In this document: one piece after another, positions 47,651-55,769 of the stretch
How positions within the stretch are numbered: position 1 is the first letter of the stretch
Layout of the letters: every line of letters begins with the position of its first letter
Assembly (NCBI RefSeq): GCF_001427585.1
Contig: NZ_LMGY01000004.1
Coordinates: 23,537-87,536 of the forward strand
Reading direction: 5' to 3'
DNA from: Pseudoxanthomonas sp. Root630
Lineage (GTDB): Bacteria; Pseudomonadota; Gammaproteobacteria; Xanthomonadales; Xanthomonadaceae
Length of the DNA: 64,000 nt
Position numbers and translations under genes: made by a program
Notes under the pieces: generated by a model
What the model was told of the DNA's origin: nothing
The model's database searches: none
What the model saw: only the letters and a program-made list of their open reading frames with translations

Positions 47651-48652
47651 TCAGAGTGTGGAAGTCGCGGTGAAGGAGTCGGCACCCGTCGTCGGGTCGA
47701 TGTCATCGAGAGGTTCGGGTGGACGGCGATGGCGCACGAGGCTGGTCGCTGCCTCCGTGTCGGTGGCAAGGGCCTGTGCGATCAGCGGGGCCAGTGCAAT
47801 CGCATTGCTCTGATGACGCACGGCATCGGTGGAGACGATGCGGCTGCATAGCTGCGCGAGTTGTGGATAGGCATCCTCGGCGAAGATGGCATGCACCACA
47901 GCGACCACGGGCAGCGCGAAGCCTTGCTGAGGCAGCTGCCGCGCGGCCTCGATCAGCGTGCGTCCGGAGGACGCAATGTCATCGACCAGCACGGGCTGGC
48001 GATCGCGCCAGGCGGACAGGTCGGACAATGCGACCTCGACATTGCGGTCGCCGTGGCGGATCTTGCGCAGGACTGCATGGGGTGCGCCGATGCGCTGGGC
48101 GATGGCCGCCACCCACTGCTCACTTTCCTCGTCCGGACCGATCACCAACGGCCTTTCCACCTCGCCGGTGATCCAGTCGGCCAGCAGCGGAGCGGCATGA
48201 AGGGTGTCGGCGGGCACGGTGTAGAGCGCCGACAGCGCCGGGTAACGGTGCAGATGGGGATCGACCGTTACCAGGCGGTCGAAGCTCGACGACACGAGAC
48301 GGGCAAAGCTCCGGGAGGTGATCGCTTCTCCGGGGTGGAAGCGGCGATCCTGCCGCATGTAGGCCAGGTAAGGTGCGACCAGGATCACGTCGCGGGCACC
48401 GAGGTCGCGGGCGGCGTCGGCGGCGAAGACAAGCGACAGGAAGCCGGGATCGGGCTGGGCCAGGGTCTGCACGAGGACGACCGACTTGTCCGCCACCTCC
48501 GCGGCGATGCGCACGTAGCTTTCGCCGTCGGGGAATCGCCGGGTTTCCAGCTCTCCCAGCTCCCACCTTCCAGCGACCGCCAACTGGCGGGCGAATGCTT
48601 CGTTGCCGGGAAGGGGAAGGATCACTCGGCTGGAGGAATCTGTCGTAGTCAT
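47651..48652 (-). CDS. Ribose-phosphate diphosphokinase homologue (divergent PRPP synthetase)
   Basis: A 333-residue member of the PRPP synthetase/phosphoribosyltransferase family. Recognisable: ETRRFPDGESYVRI (ATP/metal region), VAPYLAYMRQDRRFHPGEAI (flexible loop region), VDPHLHRYPAL and VDDIASSGRTLIEAA (PRPP/ribose-5-phosphate loop). The last differs from the usual DDMIDTAGT of housekeeping enzymes, so this is a divergent paralogue; it may make PRPP from ribose-5-phosphate or act on related sugars. Its start overlaps the ATPase stop by 4 bases. Confidence 0.88.
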   Translation of the reverse strand: MTTTDSSSRVILPLPGNEAFARQLAVAGRWELGELETRRFPDGESYVRIAAEVADKSVVLVQTLAQPDPGFLSLVFAADAARDLGARDVILVAPYLAYMRQDRRFHPGEAITSRSFARLVSSSFDRLVTVDPHLHRYPALSALYTVPADTLHAAPLLADWITGEVERPLVIGPDEESEQWVAAIAQRIGAPHAVLRKIRHGDRNVEVALSDLSAWRDRQPVLVDDIASSGRTLIEAARQLPQQGFALPVVAVVHAIFAEDAYPQLAQLCSRIVSTDAVRHQSNAIALAPLIAQALATDTEAATSLVRHRRPPEPLDDIDPTTGADSFTATSTL

Positions 48653-50739
48653 GTTTGTCGCCTGTAGAAACGGAGAAGCTGGGCATTGATGGCGACGATC
48701 ACCGTGCTGGCCGACATGAAGACGGCGGCGATGGCAGGCGTCATCAGGAAGCCCGTACCGAAGGTGATGCCCGCCGCCATGGGCACCGCAATCGTGTTGT
48801 AGCCGGTCGCCCAGATCAGGTTCTGCACCATCTTGCGGTAAGTGGCGCGAGACAGGCCAAGGATGGCGCCGACATCGCGCGGATCGCTGCGCACGAGCAC
48901 GACGTCGGCCGACTCCACGGCGACGTCGGTGCCCGCGCCGATGGCCACGCCCAGGTCGGCCTGGACCAGCGCCGGGGCGTCGTTTACGCCATCGCCCACC
49001 ATGGCGACCGATAGCCCGCGGGCCTGAAGCTCCTGGATCTTCTGCGACTTCTGATCCGGGAGCACCTCGGCGAAGTACTCCGAGATCCCAAGTTCCTTGG
49101 ACACCGATTCGGCCACGCCTCGGGCATCACCTGTCAGCATCACCGAGCGAATCCCCAGCCGGGTCAATTCGGCGATGGCATCCCGGGATTCGGACCGAAC
49201 GATATCGGCAAGCGCGAACAGTGCGCGCGGCTGACCATCGCGTTCGAGTACGACGACGGTCTTGCCTGCCGATTCGAGCTGTCCCAGTCGCTCGTGGGTA
49301 ATGGCGTTGCCCTGGCGGGCCAGATGACCTGGGCTGACGATGCGCACGCGCTCGTCGCCCACGTTGGCTACGATGCCTTCGCCGGTGATGTTGCGCACGT
49401 CGCTGGCCTTGGGGATGGCGATGTCGCGGCGCTTTGCCTCGGCCACGATGCCATGGGCGATGGGATGTTCCGACTGGCTCTCGGCCGCCGCGGCGAAGGC
49501 CAACTCCTGGCGCTCATCGCCCTCCTGCAGCATCACGATGTCGCTGACCCCGAATCGTCCCTCGGTCAGCGTGCCCGTCTTGTCGAACACGACCGCATCC
49601 AGTCGGCGCGCTCGCTCAAACGCCGCCCTGTCACGGATCAGCAGGCCGTTGCTCGCGCTCAGCGACGTGCTGACCGCGACCACCAGGGGCACAGCCAGTC
49701 CGAGCGCGTGCGGGCAGGCGACGACCATGACGGTGACCATGCGCTCGATGGCGAAGTTGAGCGGCGCGTCGAGCACCAGCCACCAGACCAGCAGCGTGCC
49801 GACGCCCACGGCCAAGGCGATGTAGGTCAGCCAGGCGGCAGCGCGGTTGGCGATGTCCTGCGTGCGCGAGCGGGTCTGCTGCGCCTTCTTGACCAGGTCG
49901 ATCACCTGCGACAGATACGTGGCATCGCCAGTTGCGGTGACGCGTATGATGACGGCGTTCGCGCCGTTGATGGCCCCGCCGATCGCGGTGGCACCGACTC
50001 CTTTGGCGACCGGGCGGGATTCGCCGGTGAGCATGGCTTCGTTGAAGTCCGAGGAGCCCTCGGTGATCTCCCCGTCCACCGGCACCTTGGCGCCGGGACG
50101 GACGATCACGCGGTCGCCTGGCTGTAACGCACTGATCGGCACGTCGTGCAGGCTGCCATCGGCATCGATGCGGGTGGCACTGTCGGGCAACAGCTTGACC
50201 AGTTCCTCCAGGGCACGCGACGCCCCCATGACCGAGCGCATCTCGACCCAGTGGCCCAGCAGCATGATCGCGATCAGCGTCACCAGTTCCCAGTAGAACT
50301 CCTGCCCGGGAAAGCCGAAGGTCACTGCCACCGAGAAGATGTAGGCGGCCGAAATGGCCAACGCGATCAGCGTCATCATCCCGGGCTGACGCTTGCGCAG
50401 TTCGGAGACGACGCCGACCAGGAAGGGCCAGCCGCCGTAGAGATAGGCGACGGTCGACAGGGCGAACAGGAGGTAACGATCGCCTGTGAATGCCAACGCC
50501 TCGCCCAGGCCGAGCGCGTGCTGGATCATGGGCGACAGCGCGAGGACAAACGGGGTCAGCAGCAGCGTGACCCAGAAGCGTCTGCGGAAGTCGGCGACCA
50601 TGGCGCCATGGTCATGGCCGGCATGGCCTGCGTGACTCGAACCGGCGGCGCTTACGACGGCGCCGGTGCCGGGTGGAGACGCATGGACGTGTGCGCCGTG
50701 ATCGTGCGGGTGGTGTGCGTGCGGGTCATGGTGACTCAT
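48649..50739 (-). CDS. Copper P1B-3-type (CPH) ATPase, CopB class
   Basis: A 696-residue pump. The N-terminal tail is His-rich (MSHHDPHAHHPHDHGAHVHA, HAGHAGHDHG) instead of carrying an HMA domain. The ion-path motif is VVACPHALGLAVPLV, i.e. CPH rather than CPC, which marks the P1B-3/CopB class that exports Cu(II) or Cu(I)/Ag(I). [22 protein letters not shown] and GDGVNDAPAL are present. It is translated after the ICMT-like gene with a 4-base overlap and before the PRPP-synthetase homologue with a 4-base overlap. Confidence 0.94.
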   Translation of the reverse strand: MSHHDPHAHHPHDHGAHVHASPPGTGAVVSAAGSSHAGHAGHDHGAMVADFRRRFWVTLLLTPFVLALSPMIQHALGLGEALAFTGDRYLLFALSTVAYLYGGWPFLVGVVSELRKRQPGMMTLIALAISAAYIFSVAVTFGFPGQEFYWELVTLIAIMLLGHWVEMRSVMGASRALEELVKLLPDSATRIDADGSLHDVPISALQPGDRVIVRPGAKVPVDGEITEGSSDFNEAMLTGESRPVAKGVGATAIGGAINGANAVIIRVTATGDATYLSQVIDLVKKAQQTRSRTQDIANRAAAWLTYIALAVGVGTLLVWWLVLDAPLNFAIERMVTVMVVACPHALGLAVPLVVAVSTSLSASNGLLIRDRAAFERARRLDAVVFDKTGTLTEGRFGVSDIVMLQEGDERQELAFAAAAESQSEHPIAHGIVAEAKRRDIAIPKASDVRNITGEGIVANVGDERVRIVSPGHLARQGNAITHERLGQLESAGKTVVVLERDGQPRALFALADIVRSESRDAIAELTRLGIRSVMLTGDARGVAESVSKELGISEYFAEVLPDQKSQKIQELQARGLSVAMVGDGVNDAPALVQADLGVAIGAGTDVAVESADVVLVRSDPRDVGAILGLSRATYRKMVQNLIWATGYNTIAVPMAAGITFGTGFLMTPAIAAVFMSASTVIVAINAQLLRFYRRQT

Positions 50740-51401
50740 TCGATCTGGCCTTCTTTATTGTTGAACAAGCGCCCAAGCCGCGGCACGAATGCAGGCACGT
50801 CGCTCGCGTAGCGTCGATACTGATCCCCGAACGTCGCTTCGACCTCGCGCTCCTCCCGCTTGGCGAGCCGCCAGTACATGACCAGCAGAATCGGCAGCAT
50901 CACGCCCGTCACGAGTGTGGGCCATTGCAGGAAGAATCCGATCAGCACCAGGATGAAGCCCACGTACTGCGGATGCCGCACATGGGCGTACGGCCCGGTG
51001 GTGGCAAGCGATCCGGCGCGTTGAGCCTCGTGCAACACCCGCCAGCCCGCGGCGATCAGCCAGAACCCGCTGCCGATCAGCACGTAACTGGCCAGGTGGA
51101 ACGGATTGAGATGAGGATCTCCCGACCAACCGAAGAGTGCGGGCCAGATGTGGCCGGCGTCGTGGGACAGCGGGTCCAGTCCCGGGAAACGATTGCCCAC
51201 CCAACCCGCCAACAGGTAGAGCGTCAGCGGAAAGCCGTACATTTCCACGAACAGGGCGACGATGAAGGCGGAAAACGCGCCCAGCGAGCGCCAGTCGCGC
51301 GCCGTCGTCGGCTTGAAGAAGCTCAGGGCGAACAGAATGAAGATGCCGGCGTTCACCAGCGCCAGAAACCAGAGGCCGTAGGCGGGCGGGTTACCGGTCA
51401 T
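50736..51401 (-). CDS. ICMT/PEMT-like membrane methyltransferase
   Basis: A 221-residue integral membrane protein with five or so helices. The C-terminal catalytic block is typical of isoprenylcysteine carboxyl methyltransferase-like proteins: TTGPYAHVRHPQYVGFIL, then KREEREVEATFGDQYRRYA. The start at 51401 (MTGNPPAYGLW) overlaps the DUF2933 gene by 11 bases. Family members methylate lipids, quinones or unknown substrates; in metal clusters the substrate is not established. Confidence 0.85.
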   Translation of the reverse strand: MTGNPPAYGLWFLALVNAGIFILFALSFFKPTTARDWRSLGAFSAFIVALFVEMYGFPLTLYLLAGWVGNRFPGLDPLSHDAGHIWPALFGWSGDPHLNPFHLASYVLIGSGFWLIAAGWRVLHEAQRAGSLATTGPYAHVRHPQYVGFILVLIGFFLQWPTLVTGVMLPILLVMYWRLAKREEREVEATFGDQYRRYASDVPAFVPRLGRLFNNKEGQIE

Positions 51402-51636
51402 CGCGGTCGCCCTCCTCCCGATGCGTCTGGTGGCCACCGTGACCGCCGTGACCGCGGTGCAGGAAGAAGTGCATGCCGATGCAGATCACCAGGGGCAGCA
51501 AGAGGGGGAGCGCACCGAGTACGTGCGCCCGATGCTCCAGCCACAGGAAGAGTCCCGCGATAGAGAGAAAGACGCACACGGTCAGGACGGCGGGGCTGCG
51601 CCAACCGCCTCGCTTCCGATCAGGAATTTCGCTCAT
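51391..51636 (-). CDS. DUF2933 family small membrane protein
   Basis: An 81-residue protein with two helices (~17-34, ~41-60) and a His-rich C-terminus (CIGMHFFLHRGHGGHGGHQ). DUF2933 proteins often sit next to copper/heavy-metal ATPases. It is the first gene of the minus-strand operon, ~53 bases downstream of the predicted start of copper-box promoter (d-), and overlaps the ICMT-like gene. Confidence 0.85.
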   Translation of the reverse strand: MSEIPDRKRGGWRSPAVLTVCVFLSIAGLFLWLEHRAHVLGALPLLLPLVICIGMHFFLHRGHGGHGGHQTHREEGDRDDR

Positions 51637-51695
51637 CTCGATGCTCCAGGGCGCCAGTTAAGAATGGACGGGACAATTGGCGACGATGCCTCCTG

Positions 51696-51750
51696 AGCGT
51701 AGAAAGGCGTCGCTGTCGGGTCAGTTACGCGTTGATTACATTCATGTAAT
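51696..51750 (-). promoter_or_regulatory. Copper-box promoter (d-), minus strand
   Basis: On the minus strand ATGTAATCAACGCGTAACTG is followed by -10 TACGCT at 51701-51696, exactly 40 bases from the box start. The box lies in an 18-base palindrome, GATTACA-TTCA-TGTAATC (51732-51749), shared with the plus-strand promoter. It would drive the operon from 51636 to 42916. Confidence 0.7.
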
Positions 51751-51789
51751 CACCACGTCATCGTTGTGGCAGATGGCGTCTTGCAGTGT
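51744..51789 (+). promoter_or_regulatory. Copper-box promoter (d+), plus strand
   Basis: ATGTAATCACCACGTCATCG starts at 51744; the -10 position 40 bases on reads CAGTGT, a weak hexamer. It points to the membrane protein gene at 51856. This is the least certain of the copper-box promoters. Confidence 0.5.
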
Positions 51790-51855
51790 CAGTAGCAGCC
51801 TGGCTTGCCGACCTGGTCGGGTCGGCGCTCGAAGCGGTCGTGGAGATTGGACGCG

Positions 51856-52290
51856 ATGAAGCAGCACATTGTCGATCGGAGGGACGCGCTGAGCGGCATC
51901 CTGCTCCTGGTGCTCGGCCTCCTCACCATGGGGACTGCGGTGTTCTTCCTAGTGTTGCGCCCCGCGCTTCTGCCCGAGGATATCCGGCACACCGGTATCG
52001 ACCCAGGCACGTTGCCCCCGGCGTTCCTGGAATGGCTCGGCACCGTGTTCCGCACCTGGGGTGGTTTCATTGCCGGATTTGGCGTCCTGCTGCTGGGGAT
52101 TGGAGGCTTCCTGCTCTCCGGCCGGGCGCGATGCCTGTACTGGGCCACGGCCATCGGTGCCGTCGTCGCGTTTGGGCGCTTCCTGTTCAGCAACATCCTC
52201 CTGGATTCGGATTTCCTCTGGTTCATTTCGGCCCTGTTCGCGCTGGCCGCCGCAGCCGCGATCAGCCTGCTGCTGAGGCGCGGACGCTGA
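51856..52290 (+). CDS. Four-helix membrane protein of unknown function
   Basis: A 144-residue protein, not recognised. Four hydrophobic segments (~10-33, ~62-80, ~86-104, ~115-138) with a short basic end (LLLRRGR). ATG 51856 follows TGGAGA; the frame is open slightly upstream but lacks a better start. It lies between the palindromic copper box and copR, transcribed toward copR, and is probably copper-induced (inference). Confidence 0.65.
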   Translation: MKQHIVDRRDALSGILLLVLGLLTMGTAVFFLVLRPALLPEDIRHTGIDPGTLPPAFLEWLGTVFRTWGGFIAGFGVLLLGIGGFLLSGRARCLYWATAIGAVVAFGRFLFSNILLDSDFLWFISALFALAAAAAISLLLRRGR

Positions 52291-52357
52291 CACGATCGTT
52301 TGGCATTCACTCGTTCAACGCCGCTCCGGCCCAAATGGTGACGAAATGATTACTGAT

Positions 52358-52403
52358 ATGTAATCTTTGCGTCATCCTTATGGCAGCTTCGCCTCGGTAG
52401 ATT
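52358..52403 (+). promoter_or_regulatory. Copper-box promoter (c) of copRS
   Basis: ATGTAATCTTTGCGTCATCC with -10 TAGATT at 52398-52403, 40 bases after the box start. The copR start is at 52476, a leader of ~66 bases. A box before copR implies autoregulation. Confidence 0.72.
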
Positions 52404-52475
52404 CCAGTGACCCATCATGATCCATCCGTCGTGGCGGGAGCCGGAAGCACGAACGAGTGCGGGCATAGGGCTGAC

Positions 52476-53156
52476 ATGAAACTTCTGGTTGTCGAAGACG
52501 AGCACAAGACGGCGGACTACGTCCGTCAAGGGCTGATGGAGGCCGGGTTCGTCGTCGACTTGGCGCGCGATGGGCCCGACGGCCTGCACATGGCCACGAC
52601 CGAGCATTACGACCTGATCGTGCTCGACGTCATGTTGCCGGGCATGGATGGGCGGAAAATCCTGCAAACCATCCGGGCGGCAGGCAACCAGGTGCCGGTG
52701 CTGTTCCTGACCGCTCGCAGCAGCGTCGACGATCGCGTCCAGGGATTGGAGTTGGGCGCCGACGACTACTTGGTCAAGCCGTTCGTGTTCTCGGAACTGC
52801 TCGCGCGCGTCCGGACGTTGTTGCGCAGAGGGGGTTCGCCTATTCCGCACGATCGCATCCAGATTGCGGATCTGGAGTTGGATCTGGCGCGCCGTCGTGC
52901 CACGAGGGCCGGGCAGCGTATCAACCTGACCAGCAAGGAGTTCGCCTTGCTCGAACTGCTGGCGCGTCGCCAAGGCGAGGTGCTGCCGCGTTCGCTGATC
53001 GCCTCGCAGGTCTGGGACATGAATTTCGACAGCGACACCAACGTCATCGACGTCGCGATCCGGCGGCTGCGCGCCAAGATCGACGACAGCTTCGAGCCCA
53101 AGCTCATCCAGACCGTACGTGGCATGGGCTACACGTTGGACCTGCCGGATGCCTGA
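52476..53156 (+). CDS. copR: Copper-responsive response regulator CopR (OmpR family)
   Basis: A 226-residue regulator. The receiver domain has the acidic residues in VVEDEHK, the phosphoacceptor D51 in [10 protein letters not shown], a Thr/Ser in FLTARS and Lys in LVKPF. The C-terminal winged helix (~125-222) has [19 protein letters not shown] and [18 protein letters not shown] 52476 gives the standard N-terminus. It overlaps copS by 8 bases. It is the expected reader of the GTAAT-N6-GTCAT copper boxes. Confidence 0.95.
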   Translation: MKLLVVEDEHKTADYVRQGLMEAGFVVDLARDGPDGLHMATTEHYDLIVLDVMLPGMDGRKILQTIRAAGNQVPVLFLTARSSVDDRVQGLELGADDYLVKPFVFSELLARVRTLLRRGGSPIPHDRIQIADLELDLARRRATRAGQRINLTSKEFALLELLARRQGEVLPRSLIASQVWDMNFDSDTNVIDVAIRRLRAKIDDSFEPKLIQTVRGMGYTLDLPDA

Positions 53157-54561
53157 CCGGTTTGCCTTTCTGCGGCGTCCGGCTTCGCTCTCCGCACGGG
53201 TCACCGGCCTCGTCGGCATCGCGATGATGGTGGTGCTCCTGCTGTTCAGCTGGGTCAGCGTGGGATCCCTCGACCGGCATTTCGCCGAAATGGATGAGGA
53301 AGAGTTGGGCGTGATCGCCAGTTCGGTCATCCGGGCACTGGGCGAGGTGCAGGACGGAAGCGATACGCAGGCCTTGCGCCGTGCGGTTCGGGGGCATCAC
53401 GGGGTCTACTACTATGTCGCTGATGCCGGCGGAAAGACGCTGTACGCGCCGAAGGACGGTCCGGACCTGGCGAGCTTCGCCCGGCGCACACCTCCCGTCC
53501 CTCTGGCGGACAGGCAAAGCATGACGATATGGGAAGAGAACGGGAAGTCCTATCGAGGTGGCGTCATCCAGGTCGGGGGCGACACCAGTCTGAGCGGTAC
53601 CTACACGATCGCCGTGGCGATGAACATCGGCGGCCATCTCGAATTCATCCGGAGCTTCAAGCGCATCCAGTGGTGGACCATCTGCGTGGTCATGTGCATC
53701 GCGATCCTTGTCGCCTGGTTCGCGGTTCGCTGGGGGCACATTCCGATCCACAGGGCGAACGAGAAGATTCGCGCGATCACCTCGTCCAAGCTGTATCTGC
53801 GATTGGATCCCAAGGCTGTACCGGTCGAGCTGGAAGAAACCATCGCGTCCTTCAACGACATGCTCGGGCGCATCGAGGATGGGTTCGAGCAACTGGCGAA
53901 CTTCTCGGCCGACATCGCCCACGAGTTGCGCACGCCGGTCACGAACCTGACCACGCAGACGGAAGTGGCGCTCGGTCAGGCCCGCTCGGCCGACGAGTAT
54001 CGGGAGATTCTCTATTCCAACCTGGAAGAGTTCGGGCGCCTGAACCGCATGATCAACGACATGCTGTTCCTGGCTCAGACCGAGAACGATCCGGGCAATC
54101 TGAATCTGGAGAGCGTGGTCCTTGAGGACGCCGTCCGGGGGCTGTTCGAGTACTTCGAGGCCTTGGTGGAAGAGCGAGGCGTGAAGCTCGAACTTCGCGG
54201 CCGCACGACACCGATCCGCGGTGATCGGGAAATGCTTCGCCGGGCGCTCAGCAATCTGATCTCCAATGCGATCCGGTACACGCCCAGTGGCGAAACCATC
54301 ACCGTGAGGTTCTCGCAGAACGATCGGGACGTCATCATCAGCGTGGAGAATCCCGGCGAGAAGATTCCACCCGAGGAGCTCTCGCGCATCTTCAACCGCT
54401 TCTACCGGGTGGGGCACGCCGCCCACCGAAAGGGCGAAGGCGCCGGGCTGGGACTGGCCATCGTCAAATCCATCGTCGAGGCGCATGGCGGGTCGGTCAG
54501 CGCGCTGTCCGACGAGAAGCTGACCAAGTTCTACATCCTCTTGCCGTTGACCGAGAGCTGA
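53149..54561 (+). CDS. copS: Heavy-metal sensor histidine kinase CopS/CusS
   Basis: A 470-residue inner-membrane kinase. Two membrane helices (~18-40 and ~165-186) flank a periplasmic sensor domain of ~120 residues with His/Met residues ([25 protein letters not shown]). HAMP follows; the phosphorylated His is H258 in [17 protein letters not shown]-binding motifs: [33 protein letters not shown]. It senses periplasmic copper or silver and phosphorylates CopR. ATG 53149 overlaps the copR stop. Confidence 0.94.
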   Translation: MPDRFAFLRRPASLSARVTGLVGIAMMVVLLLFSWVSVGSLDRHFAEMDEEELGVIASSVIRALGEVQDGSDTQALRRAVRGHHGVYYYVADAGGKTLYAPKDGPDLASFARRTPPVPLADRQSMTIWEENGKSYRGGVIQVGGDTSLSGTYTIAVAMNIGGHLEFIRSFKRIQWWTICVVMCIAILVAWFAVRWGHIPIHRANEKIRAITSSKLYLRLDPKAVPVELEETIASFNDMLGRIEDGFEQLANFSADIAHELRTPVTNLTTQTEVALGQARSADEYREILYSNLEEFGRLNRMINDMLFLAQTENDPGNLNLESVVLEDAVRGLFEYFEALVEERGVKLELRGRTTPIRGDREMLRRALSNLISNAIRYTPSGETITVRFSQNDRDVIISVENPGEKIPPEELSRIFNRFYRVGHAAHRKGEGAGLGLAIVKSIVEAHGGSVSALSDEKLTKFYILLPLTES

Positions 54562-54637
54562 AAACACGTTCTTCATCGCCGCGCGCAGGCGGGTGATGGG
54601 GCATCGAGAGCTGCGGACTTCTGCCGTGCCGCGAGGT

Positions 54638-55083
54638 TCAGGGACGGGGACAATCGGGGGAGCCAGCGCCGCGCTGGGGCCAGAGCCGTGAAAGGCTGAG
54701 CGTCAGCATGAGCGAAGCCGCGGCCAGCCCCCAGGCAACGACAAACTGCCCATCCGTGCTGATGGCGGCGACGGCGATCGGCGCCAGAATCGGCCCGATG
54801 CTGGTCGCCGATTGCTGCGGACCGAGCCTCGATGCAGAAGGCGTGCCTTCACCGCCGATCCACAGGCTGGCGACCAGCCTGCCATCGCAACGAGAACCGC
54901 CAGAGTGATCGGGCTCCTTGCCAGCGGAAACAGGAGCATAGGCGTGCCGAACAGCATCAGCATCAGGAAGGCGAGCATCGCCGGTCGCGCAATCAGCCAG
55001 GGAAGATAGATGTGGAAGAGCTGAGCGGCGAGCATCGCAAAGCCGCACAGGGCGAGGGTGAATCTACGTATCTCTCCACGCAT
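54638..55083 (-). pseudogene. Remnant of an MFS-type membrane transporter
   Basis: Two overlapping minus-strand frames read parts of one transporter: one contains MLAAQLFHIYLPWLIARPAM, MLFGTPMLLFPLARSPI and AVLVAMAGW, the other continues with ASRLGPQQSATSIGPILAP, VAAISTDGQFVVAWGLAAA. A frameshift between about 54830 and 54900 joins them, and only ~150 residues of a normal ~400 remain. It is therefore a degraded gene. The exact family is not clear. Confidence 0.6.
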
Positions 55084-55163
55084 CGTGGCGGCGTCAGTGG
55101 GTTCTGAACAATTTCCTTGATATGGGATTGCTAACATAAGCGCAAACAGGAAGCGCGGCTCCA

Positions 55164-55658
55164 TCAGTCCTGACGCTCCCGTTGCGCGCAGATCTCGCGC
55201 GAAGGTGCGCTGTCCGGACAAGTTTTAAGGGACTTACATACCCAGGAGCTTTCGCCGGGTACCGCAAAGATCTGTCTGATGTCCATGGGGGTCGTGCGGC
55301 CATCTTTTGCTACGAGCTCATGAAAAGCTTCTTGAACTTTGGAGAGTTGGGCCATCGGCAAAGTGATTTCGCCCGATCTGACCGGATCGCACCAGTACGC
55401 CGTGTTGGTCAACGCAACATGCTGGCGGCAAACCATTGGACGGTCCTCGTAGATCGAGCATTGTTCCTGGATGAGGAAGGGGCAGGGCGAACCATGGAAG
55501 TCGGCACTAGGAAGCGACTTCGGCAATCGAGAATGCGAGGATCGCTTCTCAATAAGCTCGGCCTCAACGGGATAAAGGTGCACCGGGTAGTGGCAACATG
55601 CCGAGCACCCCGCACTGCATGCGACATACGGAGCCATCGCAGCGGACAGGATCTCCAT
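55164..55658 (-). CDS. YkgJ-family Cys-cluster protein, 5' end probably lost
   Basis: A 164-residue Zn/Fe-binding protein with the cluster CSAGCSACCHYPVHLYP near the N-terminus and further Cys in SPCPFLIQEQCSIYEDRPMVC, the YkgJ pattern. ATG 55658 is the first ATG, but upstream the frame stays open to a TAG at 55785-55787 and reads convincing protein (NPFFESDSYKDPRSQN, IPDTLKKLRALHREM) with no ATG or GTG. The original start was probably removed when the adjacent transposon or rearrangement cut the region. Function unknown; an Fe-S or Zn ligand role is family inference. Confidence 0.75.
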   Translation of the reverse strand: MEILSAAMAPYVACSAGCSACCHYPVHLYPVEAELIEKRSSHSRLPKSLPSADFHGSPCPFLIQEQCSIYEDRPMVCRQHVALTNTAYWCDPVRSGEITLPMAQLSKVQEAFHELVAKDGRTTPMDIRQIFAVPGESSWVCKSLKTCPDSAPSREICAQRERQD

Positions 55659-55769
55659 TTCCCTGTGCAAGGCGCGCAGCTTTTTTAGGGTATCCGGAAT
55701 CTGGTGTGGGTTCTGGCTCCTTGGGTCTTTGTAGCTATCACTTTCAAAGAATGGATTTTGGTGTTGGAC

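Noticed and set aside
55710..55760. Outer terminal repeat of the ISL3 element
   Set aside because: GGTTCTGGCTCCTT near 55710 looked like a repeat of the right end but matched poorly, and the region reads as part of the YkgJ frame.
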